DNA of 64,000 nt from Hyposmocoma kahamanoa (taxonomy: Eukaryota; Arthropoda; Insecta; Lepidoptera; Cosmopterigidae). The notes beneath the pieces are model-generated. The model was given only the letters and a program-made list of their open reading frames with translations, was not told the DNA's origin and did not search any database. The translations under genes and the position numbers were made by a program. Positions 9,945-22,079 of this stretch are shown here, piece by piece (position 1 is the first letter of the stretch; every line of letters starts with the position of its first letter). The stretch is taken from assembly GCF_003589595.1 (NCBI RefSeq), contig NW_020653993.1, positions 4,472,963 to 4,536,962 of the forward strand. Direction: 5' to 3'.

Positions 9945-9991
9945 TAGAAACGAAGAAGCCGTAGACTACTACCACGGCTTCTTCGTTTCTA
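9945..9991. repeat. Perfect hairpin, 18 bp stem, 11-nt loop
   Basis: TAGAAACGAAGAAGCCGT (9945-9962) is followed after 11 bases by its exact reverse complement, ACGGCTTCTTCGTTTCTA (9974-9991). There are no mismatches. No related copy is seen in the window. Confidence 0.9.
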
Positions 9992-10456
9992 ACAAACTTG
10001 ATTGGTATAAAAATGTAATGTAACTCATTTTTATAAACTTTACTTCAACATTTGTGTGTATGTAAATACAAATAAATATTTTAATGAATTTAAATTTTAT
10101 ATAAAAAAACAAGACTTTTCACAATTGAATTTTGAACACGAATAGAAAATATTTCGAAATTCCCATCACTAGTCTCATGAAACAGGGTTTGAACCAATTT
10201 CATCGTGATTTATGTTATTGCCTTAACCAAATTGGTAGGTGGATGAGTCCTTAGTCCATTATGAGTAGAGTTTGATCCCCATTCTGTGTAATGTGGGGAA
10301 CCCTAGTTAATTTGAGAATTATTACCGTAAAGTAACTCATAGTTACATATACAGAGTTTTGTATATGATTTTGGAGTTTAGGGTTAAGTCTAGATTTTAT
10401 AGTAAGGAAATTCTGTTCGTTAACAAATTTAATACATATGTTAACAATCTTCAAAT

Positions 10457-10640
10457 AGCCGTGGTAGCCTAATGGCTTGACCTGCCGCCTCTTGAACAGA
10501 GGCCGTGGGTTCGAATCCGGACTGGCACCTCTGAATTTTTCGGAATTGATGTGGGAAATTTAATTTAAAATTTACCATGAGTTTTTCGGTGAAACTTGCA
10601 CATCGGAGAAGGTTTACTACTTTCAATAAAAATGGAAGTA
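10457..10640 (+). repeat. Family C tRNA-derived SINE
   Basis: The tRNA-like head has an A box (TAGCCTAATGG) and a B box (GGTTCGAATCC); it is followed by a body with ACCATGAGTTTTTCGGTG. The acceptor ends do not pair properly, so this is not a tRNA gene. A related - strand copy is at 14152-14290. Confidence 0.75.
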
Positions 10641-10984
10641 AATATTTTGCTGCTCCGCGAACCCAGTAAATCGTGCAAAATCGTAAATCGTGCATAATAG
10701 TTCGTGTAGAATATTTTTTCATGCATTAAATTTTCCCACCCTCCCTCCGCATAAAATTAATAAAAATAAATAAAATAACATTAAAAAAGAATAAAAAAAA
10801 AATAATTATAAATTATGTAAAAATCATTTGTTTCGGGCGACAATGACCCATATCAAAATTAATTACATTGAAATCGGATTAATAATTAATACCTACAGTT
10901 AAGAACTAAAATAATATCAAAATTAAAACGACAATGAAAGGTCATAAAAATAAAATAAAACTGAAATAAAATTAAATAAAAGCC

Positions 10985-11330
10985 AAAATTCTAATTAAAA
11001 TTACACGTACTACATAGTTTATTAATGTCGGAATCGATTGCCTGCCTAACCGGTACCATAGCGGGCATGTTTATCACAACAACGCCGAATATATAATCTA
11101 ACCAGTCAGATATCATAGCCAGGACGATATTGGGGCTGACCCGCACTCTGCGCACCAGCGATGCACACCTTTTGCGCATCGTTGTGTAGAAGCAATCAGT
11201 GCATGCCGCCATGAACATACCCGAGGCGCTGTAGGAGCGGTGCAGCCCCAATAACGCCCTAAACGCATTGCAAACTGATAAAATAAATAGCGCAACTACA
11301 GTCACAAACCACCACCAAATTAATTTACTT
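10985..11330 (-). pseudogene. Non-LTR retrotransposon C-terminal fragment
   Basis: The - strand frame at 10991-11305 reads FRALLGLHRSYSASGMF, then CTDCFYTTMRKRCASLVRRV, then SPNIVLAMISDWLD. This is the conserved tail of the same non-LTR ORF type as the fragment at 2440-2720. It is short, has no catalytic part and is certainly a remnant. Confidence 0.7.
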
Positions 11331-11527
11331 CCATTTTTATTAACATGGACTTCCGCAAAATAACGCCTGAATCTATTAATTATTTACAACATTCGACTGG
11401 CGTTATTTACTGTCTGAGAGGAGATCCATGCACAGCAGTAGGTCACATAAATATGTTGATGAACAATATTCTACATTCAGCAGTTAACAGGGTGACTGAA
11501 CACTTCCGTCCATAAGTATAATGATTT

Positions 11528-11700
11528 TTACGGCCTCAGTGGCTCAGCGGTTTACAGTGGGTGCTGGATGAGGAGCTACCAACCGGGTTTGATTCCCAGT
11601 AGGTACAATTAGTGCTTTGATGCTCTGATACTAATACAGTGTACAGGGAATTGGTGTGGTTTGTTAGCACATTATTATTATAATGTTTTATGATAAAAAA
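11528..11700 (+). repeat. Family D tRNA-derived SINE (diverged)
   Basis: Head GGCCTCAGTGGCTCAGCGG, then TGGATGAGGAGCTACC and a B box within GGGTTTGATTCCCAGTAGG. It is related to the copy at 24512-24772 (TAGCCCAGCGG, GATTCCCGGTAGGACC). Confidence 0.65.
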
Positions 11701-11756
11701 CGTCAACTCTCTTTGCCTTTCTGTCTTCGGCACAAAGCACACATAACCTTTTCGAT

Positions 11757-11912
11757 AGCAGTAAAGCTCTTTTGTGAAAGTGTTCGTTCAGAAAAGTACT
11801 GCCACCTTACCTACTTTTGTCGCCAAGCAGTAATGTGAGCATTACTGCGATTGACTTTTAAAGGGTAAGGGTGCTGGTGCAATTACAGGAACATCGGACT
11901 TGTCAACTGGCC
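11757..11912 (+). repeat. Family B repeat, 5' half
   Basis: Runs from AGTAAAGCTCTTTTGTGAAA through ACTGCCACCTTACCTACTTT to GACTTGTCAACTGG, where similarity stops. Confidence 0.8.
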
Positions 11913-12937
11913 GCAAAGGCCAGAACCAACGACTGTACCCACGTTGAGACAAGAATCGCTGGTTTGAGTTCAGTCGTATTGAAGGAATATTTCTTCGTAT
12001 TTGTTCGACCACTGTATTAATAATAAGAAACTAGTGGAGTATATTAGCAAAAAATAGACGAATGTTGTATTTTTCAAAAGAAACATTATGTAAGAAGTAA
12101 ACATATTACGCTATACGACTAGCGCCAACTGTGTCTATAAATATATAAGAAATATAAATAATATGTTCATTTTTCTAAGCGTTGGGTAGTTTTGCCTCCA
12201 TCATCATAACATACTGGGTAAAAGAATTGTGCGTTTGCACACGCGGTGTCTGAATTTATTCCCATTTATATTAAGCATATTTAATAAAATAATTTCCTTT
12301 ATTTAACGCCACAATCGAGTTTCCGTTTATGGAAATAAAGGCTACAGTGTAGTGTACAGGCGTGCATATTAATATAAATTATCTTTGTCCGCTATATAAT
12401 ATAAATATAATTATTTTTGGCATTTATAGTACGGTGAGACGTGTTTAGCAACTACTCGTAAAAAGTTACTGGGAAATAACAAAATATTGTTACAATTGTT
12501 GCAGCCCCATCAATTCTACGTCATGAACCTGCTTTGACTTTGTCCTAAAGACAACAGCGCCTAAAAATTTAAGTAGTTTAAAATGCATAAATATTATTGG
12601 CTTATAGTCTTTTAGCAGGCACTTTTTGTATGTCAAGTATGACGTTTGCCACCGCATCAATCAGCTTTAATAACAAATTAGACCTATTACGTTCCTAAAA
12701 CACAACTTAAATATTGATGATTGTATTACAGAAACGAGAATAGACGAAGAAAATAATAAAGAACAATCTAATAATAAAGAAAGTACGTCATACGATATCA
12801 ATTTCCAATGAATTAGAAACGTTACACGTGATAAATCTCAAAATATGAATTACCAAATACTAACCTATAAAAGTATTTCAAATATCAATTACACAATGCA
12901 CTATAAGATTTTTAAATACCTACCTTTATCATAATGA
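11913..12937. other. Intron 1, nothing recognised
   Basis: AT-rich DNA without domains or known repeats. Confidence 0.4.
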
Positions 12938-13152
12938 CAAGTGACGGGACGAACAAGTCATGCGCCTGGTGGTAAGCGACACGCCTGGCCATAGCAGTTA
13001 CAGGTCACTCAGAGCTTTAAATCGCAAAGATCTTAGGTGCACTGCCACGATGCCCATCACACTGGGACATAATTTAACAAGTCTCATGTGCCTGTAATTT
13101 CACCTACACCTTTACCATTCAAAACCGGAACACAGTAATGTAAACATTTCAT
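12938..13152 (-). repeat. Family B repeat
   Basis: A - strand copy: AAGTGACGGGACGAACAAG, ACGCCTGGCCATAGCAGTTA, AAACCGGAACACAGTAATG. The GAGCTCCTTG end is missing. Confidence 0.85.
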
Positions 13153-13421
13153 TACATGCTCTATTACAACCAAAATTTGTATGTCGAATACATATTTTCC
13201 ATTATTGCCCAGCCTTGATAGCTATTTGTTTGCTTGGTAAAGTTATGTTAAAATTTCAGTAACCATGCTCATTAATATAGTCGTTATTAGTATAAACGTC
13301 AATTAAAAAATAATAAAACATCCATTTCGAAAAGCGAAATATGAATAACAAACAAGGGACTATAGTTAATGTGATTCAAATAACTTTGTAGAAAAGCGTT
13401 TGAAACACATTCGTATATTTA

Positions 13422-13668
13422 GCAGTACAACTCCTTGTGAAAGAGTTCGTCTCGGAAAATACTGCCACCTTACCTATTTCTGCCGGTAAGCAGTAATGTC
13501 AGCATTACTGTTTTCCGGTTTTGAAGAGTTAAGGGTGCTTGTCAACGTATGTCTCAGGGTGACGGGCGCAGTGGCATTGCAATTACCGCGAGTTGCATTG
13601 CAACTGTTATGAACAGGCGTGTAGCTTACCATCATCATTCCGTCACTTGATGTTATAAAAAGTATAAA
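13422..13668 (+). repeat. Family B repeat
   Basis: Runs from CAGTACAACTCCTTGTGAAA to CCGTCACTTGATGTTATAAA, with a small internal loss. It forms an inverted pair with the copy at 13830-14107. Confidence 0.85.
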
Positions 13669-13829
13669 ATATTCTACTTAACAAAACTAATCTATTTAAA
13701 AGTTAAAAATAATAGTGGATTATTTCTCATTCGCCAAAGACTCTCAAATGTACAGTTTACTTCAAAGTTAACTGCATTTTAAACGAGAGCGATCAAAATT
13801 TTACTAAGTAATAGGTTTTTTTTATGTAG

Positions 13830-14107
13830 CCACGTAACGGGACGAACAAGTCGTGAGCCCGGTGTAAGCCATCAGTCTGTCCATAGCAGTTCTAGTACCA
13901 CTCAAAGCTTCAAATCGCAAAGATCTGAGGGGCACTGCCACTGCGCCCCTCACCTTGAGACGTAATCTGTCAGGTCTCATGTGCCTATAATTTCTCCAAC
14001 ACCCTTCAAAACTGAAACACATTAATGCTGACATTACTGCTTGGCGACAGAAATAGGTAAGGTGGCAGTTCTACCCTGGAGAAACTCTTCCACAAAGTGC
14101 TATTAGT
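13830..14107 (-). repeat. Family B repeat
   Basis: Full-length - strand copy from ACGTAACGGGACGAACAAG to AAACTCTTCCACAAAGTGCT, facing the + copy 160 bases upstream. Confidence 0.88.
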
Positions 14108-14151
14108 AGGAAGATTTTGTAACTTCCTTCGTCGTGCAGGTTTCATGACAA

Positions 14152-14290
14152 TGTTTTTTTTTTTTCACCAAAACGCTCATGGTAAATTTCACACATAAAT
14201 TCCAAGAAACTCAGAGGTGCGAGCCCGAATTCAAACTCACGCCTCTGCTTGGGGGGCGGTAGGTAGAACCATTAGGCTACCACAACTGAT
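14152..14290 (-). repeat. Family C tRNA-derived SINE
   Basis: A - strand copy whose poly(T) at 14154-14165 is its poly(A) tail. The body contains CATGGTAAATTTCACACATA and the head ends at ACCATTAGGCTACCACAAC. Confidence 0.7.
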
Positions 14291-14734
14291 AGATCGACTC
14301 ATCCGTAGAACAAAGACCTATGTACAACATGCTCCTTATTCTCGGGACATTGTACATTTCGTTTGTTGTTCTTGACTGCGAGTATCCACAGTCAAGATCG
14401 TAGTTCGATTTTATATTTCCAAAACGAAATAATACATACATAAAAAATATGAAAAGACATTTCGATGTCTTACTTTCTCAAACTCGTATCTCATAAAGAA
14501 TGAATATTGAGGAGATAATAAAGTATGATAATTATTTACGATGATAAGATAATTTTTTAAACGCTTACGTGTTTATGTACAGTCGACAGCGCACCAAGCT
14601 GTACACTTTTATTCGAATATAGCCTTCAGGGCAACGGAACAAAATCTGACAACGTGTAGCTTCGCGTCCTTACACCAGGGCATTATTTCCTATTTATTTT
14701 TGAGTAAATCAAAATCCATAGGAATTTCAAAAAC

Positions 14735-14789
14735 CTAAATAAGAGGCAAAAATATGTCACACCGTGACATATTTTTGCCTCTTATTTAG
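14735..14789. repeat. Perfect hairpin, 26 bp stem, 3-nt loop
   Basis: The left arm (14735-14760) contains AAGAGGCAAAAATATGTCAC. The right arm (14764-14789) begins GTGACATATTTTTGCCTCTT. They are exact reverse complements over all 26 bases and are separated by ACC. Such a perfect, tight palindrome is unlikely to be old. Confidence 0.95.
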
Positions 14790-14902
14790 CATATTCTCGG
14801 TATCATCGAACAAGTGATTTAATGAACTGAACGTAGCGAAGTAAAAGAAACTAATTGTGTGTGAAACGAATCGCAGATCTGCGATTAAACAGATAATGGT
14901 CT

Positions 14903-15080
14903 CTTTTTAACGGACTTCGAAAAAAGGAGAAGTTTCTCAGTTCGACTGATTCTTTGTGTATGGTACACGATTACTCAGATATTCGTGAACCGATTTCGAT
15001 GATTCTTTTCGTGTTAAAAAGGAGACACAATAGTAGCGGTCCTATTTAAATTTTGAAAACAATGTTCCACCTCTAACACC
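14903..15080 (+). repeat. Family E dispersed repeat
   Basis: Core AACGGACTTCGAAAAAAGGA, then TCTCAGTTCGACTG, GTGAACCGATTTCGATGATT and TTCCACCTCT. A clearer copy starts at 34185. The repeat ends only ~80 bases before exon 2. Confidence 0.75.
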
Positions 15081-15163
15081 TTTTCTGTAAAAAATATATC
15101 GACTTTTTGTTTTATGCGACTAAAATTAAATTAAAAATACCTTTTTTTGTGTTTATTTTTTAG

Positions 15164-15314
15164 ACTGCCATAGTTGGATCGAGGGTAACACTTCCTTGCC
15201 GCGTGGAGAATAAAGCAGGTCAATTACAATGGACGAAGGACGACTTCGGTCTCGGTCTACACAGAGACCTTAGTGGCTACGAGCGTTATAAGATGATAGG
15301 CAGTGATGAAGAAG
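15164..15314 (+). CDS. rst/kirre: Rst/Kirre-like receptor, exon 2 (Ig domain 1)
   Basis: Acceptor TTTATTTTTTAG|ACTGCC and donor GAAG|GTACGA; 50 codons plus one base (phase 1). It encodes residues 57-106: TAIVGSRVTLPC with the first Ig cysteine at C68, the invariant tryptophan W79 in LQWTKDDFGLG, and DLSGYERYKMIGSDEE. The WTKDDFGLG and GSDEEG blocks are hallmarks of the Rst/Kirre Ig1 domain, which mediates adhesion in trans to partners such as Hibris and Sticks-and-stones (known family). Confidence 0.95.
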
Positions 15315-16461
15315 GTACGATACATTTTGTTTCTGAAATTAGATATTGTCTTGCATTATTTGGTGACATATCCGTACAAAACTTCACTTCCAACTAGAGC
15401 AATGAACTTACTATTGTACTAAGTACAATAGAGTAGCAATGTCATATCGTTCCTAGTGATGTATCACTGATAAATAACCAACTATCACACACAAATGATT
15501 CGATTTTTGAAATTTAACCTTGTGCAGAAGGATCAAACTCGACGCTTATACAGTCGCGTCCACAAGCATTGCGTGGGTTTAAAATTGACGCGTAAATAAG
15601 TGCAATACGCTAGACTGTCGATTCGCGGGAATTACGGGCGTGATTTCCGCGAATCGTAATACTTGTAACGCCTTGGTTACGTTCTGTTCACGTGTGAACT
15701 ACAGAGCGAGTGCTATCTAGGGAAATGGAGCGGTCAATTTTGATCCAGAAATGATTAAAGATGAAATAGAAAGAAAAATGAGACAATATGGAATCTTTTG
15801 AGTACGATAACAGAATTTTTAACGATACAAATTTACAAACATACTATGTGTTATTCTATCGTAAAGAATTGAATATACTAAGTAAATTCATCTTTCCCGT
15901 CGTTTTCGTCTCTTCTAACGACGGTAAACTAGCCACAACTGGACCGTTTTTCCAACTCCAACACGAGCGAGACGATTCGCGGCGAATTTGCTTCTTCTGG
16001 ATAAGCCTTAACATTTTATGTGCGAAAGACAAAACTTCATAGTTTTAATCCCAAACGCAAAAATAGAGATAACTTTAAACCCTTTGTCTGTGCATCTGTG
16101 CGTCTGGGATCTATAGACCACAGATGTAGTCAAGAGTACCCTTAACCGATGAGCGCGTATGAAAGGACTGATGCGTGTTGATGAGGCAAAAGATGTGCGT
16201 CAGGACCGTAGTAGATGGAAGACTGTTGTCTCCGCCTAGCCCAATGGGGAAAAGGCGTGAAGTATATGTAATGTATGTATGTGTCAAATCACCAATCCTC
16301 ATTTGGAATAAACCTTCTATTTTGAGAAGATCGATTGAAAAACTATTCTAATCTCCAGTCTACCAACTTTAGCAATCAATTTAAAATTTCTTGAACCACG
16401 TTGAGAGTAATGATTTAAAGGTTTTCAAATATTATTTCTAAATTAGGTATTTTTTTTGCAG
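15315..16461. other. Intron 2 (1.15 kb)
   Basis: Mostly unrecognised. A CpG-rich patch carries the inverted repeat GATTCGCGG (15620-15628) / CCGCGAATC (15647-15655). A retrotransposon tail is listed separately. Confidence 0.5.
16120..16285 (+). pseudogene. RTE-like retrotransposon 3' end fragment
   Basis: Translation near the end reads DGRLLSPPSPMGKRREVY, followed by an ATGTATGT-type tail. A second copy at 32262-32385 shares GCGAAAGATGTGTGT-like and TTGTCTCTGCCT blocks. This is the usual tail of lepidopteran RTE-type copies; it is a remnant only. Confidence 0.5.
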
Positions 16462-16542
16462 GCGACTATTCCCTGGACATCAGGGACGTGACATTGGAAG
16501 ATGACGCCAAATACCAGTGCCAAGTCAGCTCAGGGGCCAAAG
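16462..16542 (+). CDS. rst/kirre: Rst/Kirre-like receptor, exon 3 (end of Ig domain 1)
   Basis: Acceptor TTTTTTTGCAG|GCGAC and donor AAAG|GTATGT; 81 bases, phase 1 at both ends. It encodes residues 107-133: DYSLDIRDVTLEDDAKYQCQ. C126 in the DDAKYQC motif pairs with C68. The small symmetric exon completes the Ig1 fold. Confidence 0.95.
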
Positions 16543-17259
16543 GTATGTAGCATATTCAGCTACAGATTAAAACTGTTATAAAATAGAAATAAGAGTGCGT
16601 TTGATACGAAAGAAAATAAATACAATAAACAATGACAACAGATCTCTTAGTGTGTAGCTCACCGCAATCTACAGCTTTATTATACACTCACAAGTCACAG
16701 AATTTTAGGAAGAGAAATGATAGATGATGGTGGATAATACGCGTATTGTATTTATTGTAGCCAGCATTTTCCACGCTCACGTGAAATTAGGGTCAAATAG
16801 TTGTACTTAAGGTAGGTATTGTCTTGGAGCTATCAAATCTTCTGTAATAGATTGTACTCATTTATGGAATTTAACCTGGTCAGTATATTCATGGACTAAC
16901 TATTAAATTTCTTCGAGTTGTATTAGAAAAACCTTATGCTTACATATACCTATATATTACATAAACCTTATGCTTACTCGATTACCTGAACGATCAGGTT
17001 TCTTGGCATCTGATACGTCATTATAGTACAACTTTACGTTGTGTTTAGTGCATACCTAATCTCATCACCTTCGCTACTTTTATTATGTTTAACAACTAAA
17101 TTAAGATGGTCCACTTTATTTACAAAAATCTTGGCGAAACTACTAAGTAAAATCCTGGCGAACTCAGTGTTTGAGACGACCAAATGCATTTTAGATTTGA
17201 AATTAGCGCAAAACAAGTAAAATTATAAATTTTTACAGTAGGACTCTCTAAATCAGGAT

Positions 17260-17450
17260 GCAATTTTCTTGTCGTGGTGAATGTTCACTGATCCCACGGC
17301 GCCGACTCAACCGGCGAGAGGGAAACCCGGGGGGGGTTTTAGTGGGGTAGGCACTCCAGCCTGGAGGGAGAGTCCCCACATAACCCCTGAGTCTCCCTGG
17401 GCTCAGAGGTATCCATAAAGATATCCCCCCGTCAAAAAAAAAAAATTTTC
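17260..17450 (+). mobile_element. R1-clade 3' UTR copy or SINE derived from it
   Basis: GACTCAACCGGCGAGAGG, a G run, GTTTTAGTGGGGTAGGC, GGAGGGAGAGTCCCCACAT and TATCCATAAAGATATCC, then a poly(A) run. The same unit occurs at 39440-39604, with a similar 5' limit near the CACGGC(G/A)CCGACTCAA block. That hints at a discrete short element using an R1-type tail. Confidence 0.7.
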
Positions 17451-17452
17451 TT

Positions 17453-17620
17453 AACCGCATCCGTGACCGAACGGTTAGCATGTTGGTCTGCAACGCAGAT
17501 GTTTGATTGCCGGACCGGGAGAAATATTAGAACGATCTACATTTACTTCTCTCGCGAGTTTGGGTGTAATTTGTAGACAGGGTTTCCCTGTATCAGGGTT
17601 ATGAGGGTGTGCGTTATTCA
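17453..17620 (+). repeat. Family A SINE
   Basis: Starts AACCGCATCCGTGACCGAA immediately after the poly(A) of the preceding element. The part between TGTAATTTGT and CAGGGTTTCC is deleted. Confidence 0.85.
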
Positions 17621-18956
17621 TTCAAAATTGTACAAATGCGTAATGACCGTTGTATATTCATACAATTAATAAAGTCATCAGTAATGATTTTGATATGTTG
17701 AGGCTCAGCTCGCAACTGACAGTGACAGTAGTCTCTTTCTCTGTCTTACTCGTCGTGATGTGTTGCTGATTTTGATATGTTGTCGCTCAGCTTACAACTG
17801 ACAGTAACGGTACTCTTTTTATCTGTTTTACGTGTCGTAGAATATGCCATTCATTCACTAAGAAAGATGAAATAAATGTAAAAGTATTACAAGTAAATAG
17901 AGCACGTTTTAAACTAGCAAAATGTAATAAAACATTTTCCATTGATAACGCCACATTCACAGTTACTTGACGTAACTTGCTTAATTGTTGTAATTAAGTT
18001 TATAACTGTTTTATTGAGGCCAAGAAATAAGATGGGAGGTGAATATTTTTTGAGAAGTGAAATCAATTTTTGATCCCAGTAACATACGGCGGTGTCCCTT
18101 CTCTTGACACATTTCTTTCGCTTCCTCCACTCGCATGTGTTTTTTCATGCACGCTCTTGACAAGTTGTTCAAAATGCTGACAGCTTTACCATTCATACGA
18201 CTATGCTAATAAATTATGCAGGACCAGATCCTTTCATTCTTGAGTTTCCGTTCAATCCGTTACTTTTTGTTGCGTTGTAAAACTTCAAAAACACAGACGA
18301 CATGAAACAAAGATTGGTTCCTAGTGTCTTTGATACTTTAAAAATATTTGATTGATTTTGGCCAGTTGATAAGGCGAATAATGATTTATAGTTTCTTTTT
18401 CTTTATCAGTCTAAAATGAGATTTCGGCATCTACATTCCTCAATAACATCGACATATATACATATGTTAAATCTGTAAGAATTTATAACAATTAATAACG
18501 CATTGTAAAGTTTATTGCCACTGTAAGAATTAATCAAAAAGTTGTATGATGATTTTATAGATTACCTACCTTTTTTATCAGTCTATAATGAGATTCTATA
18601 TCCCATAGAAGCGTTGATATTTCATAAGTTAAAACCACAAGCATTTATAAAAATGAATTACTTATTGTGACGATTATTTCCTATTTAAGATTCAAACAAA
18701 ACTTTATAAAAATATTGTTTTTGTATTTAATTTAATGCAATAACACAACCGATTACAAAGTATAATTTAAAGAAGAAAAGACAAAAAAGAAAAAGGACAA
18801 GGAAAATAAACAAATAAAGAAAACAGTTGTCTAAACGCTTAATTAATGTCTACAAATCCCTAAAATAAAGACTCCCATCAACCCACAAAACCGCAATCCC
18901 TCTCGCTGATTCTCTGGCCCCAACGTAAGAAATTAATGAAGGTCTCCTTGTTGCTC

Positions 18957-19011
18957 CTTAGTATGGATAGCATGTAGTCCATTTTACAGCCTTCCCACTA
19001 TCCATACTAAG
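18957..19011. repeat. Perfect 14 bp inverted repeat, 27-nt loop
   Basis: CTTAGTATGGATAG (18957-18970) and CTATCCATACTAAG (18998-19011) are exact reverse complements. The size resembles a small hairpin precursor, but nothing else supports a function. Confidence 0.8.
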
Positions 19012-20389
19012 AAGGTTCTCAGACAGTTCTAGTAATACTGAACCAACAAATCACAGAATTTAATGACGTGTGAGAAATTTATACGTGTACTAAACCAACT
19101 TAACACTAACATATAAAATGTTAACTAAAACAAATGATGGATTATAGAACGAATAAATAAATACGATCTGAAATTTGTATAAATCGATTTTAAATAGTAA
19201 GTATTTCAATAGATTCGATAATGGATATTAGAATGGAATTGGCAAAAGAGTTAAGCTAGACAGAAACAGATAACTTCACATGGACTTGAAAATTCATTAC
19301 CTCATAAGAAACAAATACTTATAGTTTTTAAAGACCATGATACAATTTTCGACTAGGTGTTACTACTTGAAATATTTGTTATTACAAATACGGACGTTAG
19401 CGTCATTTCGTAAAATTTTTAGTGGTGGGAACATGTTTTAGGTTTTAACGACTGTTATATTACTGACTGACTGACTGATATTTACGTTCTGTTTTAAAAT
19501 TCAAGTTTGGTTTTAATTAAGTTTAAGTTTTAAAACTGAATTTAGGCATTCACATTTCTGCTTGGCAGCAGATATAGGATGTGAGAGTAGTTTCTTGGAC
19601 GAACTCTTTTACAAGGAGCTTTACTGTTACGGTAGGTAGATTTTAATGATGTATTTTTTTATCCACACATGTTTAGTCTTTGCAATTCATTGCTGTTTCC
19701 GGCAAATCTTCATTTCATCACGGCTTTTTTGCCTGCAATTTTATACTAAAACTTAAAGATATTTAAGTAAACATTCAAATAAATAAAAAATAAGACAAAA
19801 GGCAGTCAAAAGCCGTTAACATTATTTATTTATAATAAAGATAAACAAATAGAAAAACAAATACTTTCTAAAAATACTACATAACAATATTATGCAGATA
19901 AACTTTTCATAATTGTACGAAAACATTGTGAACTCCCACTTAAGTAAATATTTTATTACGAAGGTTGCTTCTTAGAAAGTTACGTGTATCAAAGTTGTTA
20001 TTTTCTCAAGTAACAATCTCAAACATCAATATAGTACGGAAATAATATTTTCCAACATCTGGCGCCAGTAAACATAATTTAAAGAGCGAATTTAAAATTT
20101 CGGTTCAAAGAAAATATCCGTAATTTAAGTTTTTTATTCGACCTCTGAATAACAGAGGATAAAGAATGTAATTTGTAATAAATCACCGCATCTGGGTACG
20201 CAATTACGATACTGTTCAAACATACGCTTGTTAACTTATTGAGGCCATATTGGAGCCGTCGTGCACTAAACATGGCTTTCGTGCTTCAAAAACACGGAGG
20301 AGGAATATATTTTTTGTAGCGATCCATGTCAGCAACGTGTAGACTTAAGTGAAACTTTTGATAGCGGTTGGTATCGATTTTGCTTAATC

Positions 20390-20470
20390 AAATATGGTGT
20401 CAGTCAGGGTACAATGTTAGGACCTATGCTATTTATTTCTATTGTATCTGAATTCATTTTTAGCATAGAA
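20390..20470 (+). pseudogene. Reverse transcriptase relic
   Basis: The translation KYGVSQGTMLGPMLFI matches the GVPQGTVLGPLLF motif of non-LTR reverse transcriptases. No flanking domain survives. Confidence 0.5.
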
Positions 20471-22079
20471 TAATTTGGATTAATTAATTATGGCAAATTT
20501 CTTTTTAAAATCTTATTTATAATATAATGGTAATTGTAGTCATTTAGCCTATTATTTCATGACAATATCCTTGGAATAAGGTCGGTAAGGCGTTTCACAA
20601 ATTGCGAAATAAAGAGGAAAAGCACCTTTTCTTTTAAAAAATAACACTTCATACTAAGCAAAAGAATTTCATTATCTCCACAACTGTATTAAAAAGCTTT
20701 TCACTTGAGACCGACGCAATCCCTTCCTACACAAGACCATTGTTTTCGTTCTAGAGCCAAGCTTGCAAAATTTTGTTTGCTTTTAATAAATTGAAAATCT
20801 TACTGCGCATTTCTTTTCCTTCCTTTTGCCCTTCCCTCTGTGTGATTTTTTCGTGATCACCTCAATTACTTTTGAATTCGTGCACTTGATGTACTTGATT
20901 TTTAATTTTTCTTCCGCTCTGTGTATTGGTTGATGTATTGTATTTATTGTATATTTTCTGATGACGTCTACTGACTTATTTTTCGCTTTTGCTTCCTACA
21001 GAGTTGTGGTAATTGGCAATAATGTTAATAGCTTACAATTTCAAAGCATGCAGAGTTGAAATTTAGGAACTGCATTCATAGACTGGAATGCTTAGATAAA
21101 ATTGAAATTTCAGAAGTGTCTAATTGAACTATTAATGTATTTTTACTTCTGTAACATAATCATTTTTAGATTAAATGACATAGTTTCGACTTTATATAAC
21201 TCAAACAAACTATAAACCATTCTGAACTTACAATCAAACTCAATGATTCCTGGAAAAGTTATCATCACGCATTTCACATCACATTAAAAGAGCACTCTTA
21301 AATATCAAACGCCAAAGAGACATCGCGTTTCACCCATCGAATATAATTGTTTCCCAGAACATTGAACGTATTCATTCGAATTAATTCAACTGGGATTATT
21401 TCACAACGTATTTATGCGAATTTATAATAAGCCCTCTTAGAAAACGCGGGTGCTTCGATCCTTTTAGTCTCAAGTACGTCTTCTATTCAGATGCTAACGA
21501 AAAGGTCCATGAAATTAATTTACACGGCTCTTTTGTACGCCCCGTAAACGTCTATGGTAACCTTTTGATAAATTCTCTCCCTCTTTGAAATGTCTCTGTT
21601 AAAATATTCTTATCTGTACTTAGAAGGGCTCTTATGGGCAATTCAGCTTTTGTTTCGAGATTTAGGTTTAACTTTGTATTCCTTAAGTAATCGACGATGG
21701 TATTACATTTTCTTTGATCGTTGTCTTCGAAGCTATTAGGCAAATTTGATCTTGTTTTATATGATAGAATTAAATGGATGAGTTCATTTAGAATATTTAT
21801 ACTTTCGGAATTTTGGAAGTTATTTGAATGCAATTGATGAGAGTAACGCTTTCTATGTAATCATTATCATCATAAGTTTATGAAAGCTTACTTAACTGGG
21901 TAAGTGCTTTATTTCTTACATCATTTTGGATTTCTGTGCTAATTGTGACGTTTCATCGAAAATCTACATTTTATTTATCATTTCACAACTGTATATTTCA
22001 AAGTCACACATTTTCAATTAATTATCGTGATCAATCGAATACGCATATTTGAATAAATAAATAAATAAATAATAAATAA

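Larger units (their letters stand above)
17621..22079. other. Intron 3, first part, mostly unrecognised
   Basis: Contains a partial family B copy on the - strand (about 19545-19622, ACGAACTCTTTTACAAGGAG) and a reverse-transcriptase relic near 20390-20470 (KYGVSQGTMLGPMLFI). A diverged segment at 19395-19535 is similar in inverted orientation to 48105-48235, and a CTGA run occurs at 19463-19478. The open frame at 21552-21833 (-) has no domain that I recognise. Confidence 0.45.

Noticed and set aside
10457..10530. tRNA-like cloverleaf segment
   Set aside because: It has A- and B-box motifs, but the acceptor arms do not pair properly, and a SINE body and second copy follow, so it is a SINE head and not a tRNA gene. 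The same applies to the heads of families A, D, F, G and H.
21552..21833. 93-codon - strand open frame
   Set aside because: No ATG is established, no domain is recognised, and it lies in an intron of AT-rich DNA; chance cannot be excluded.
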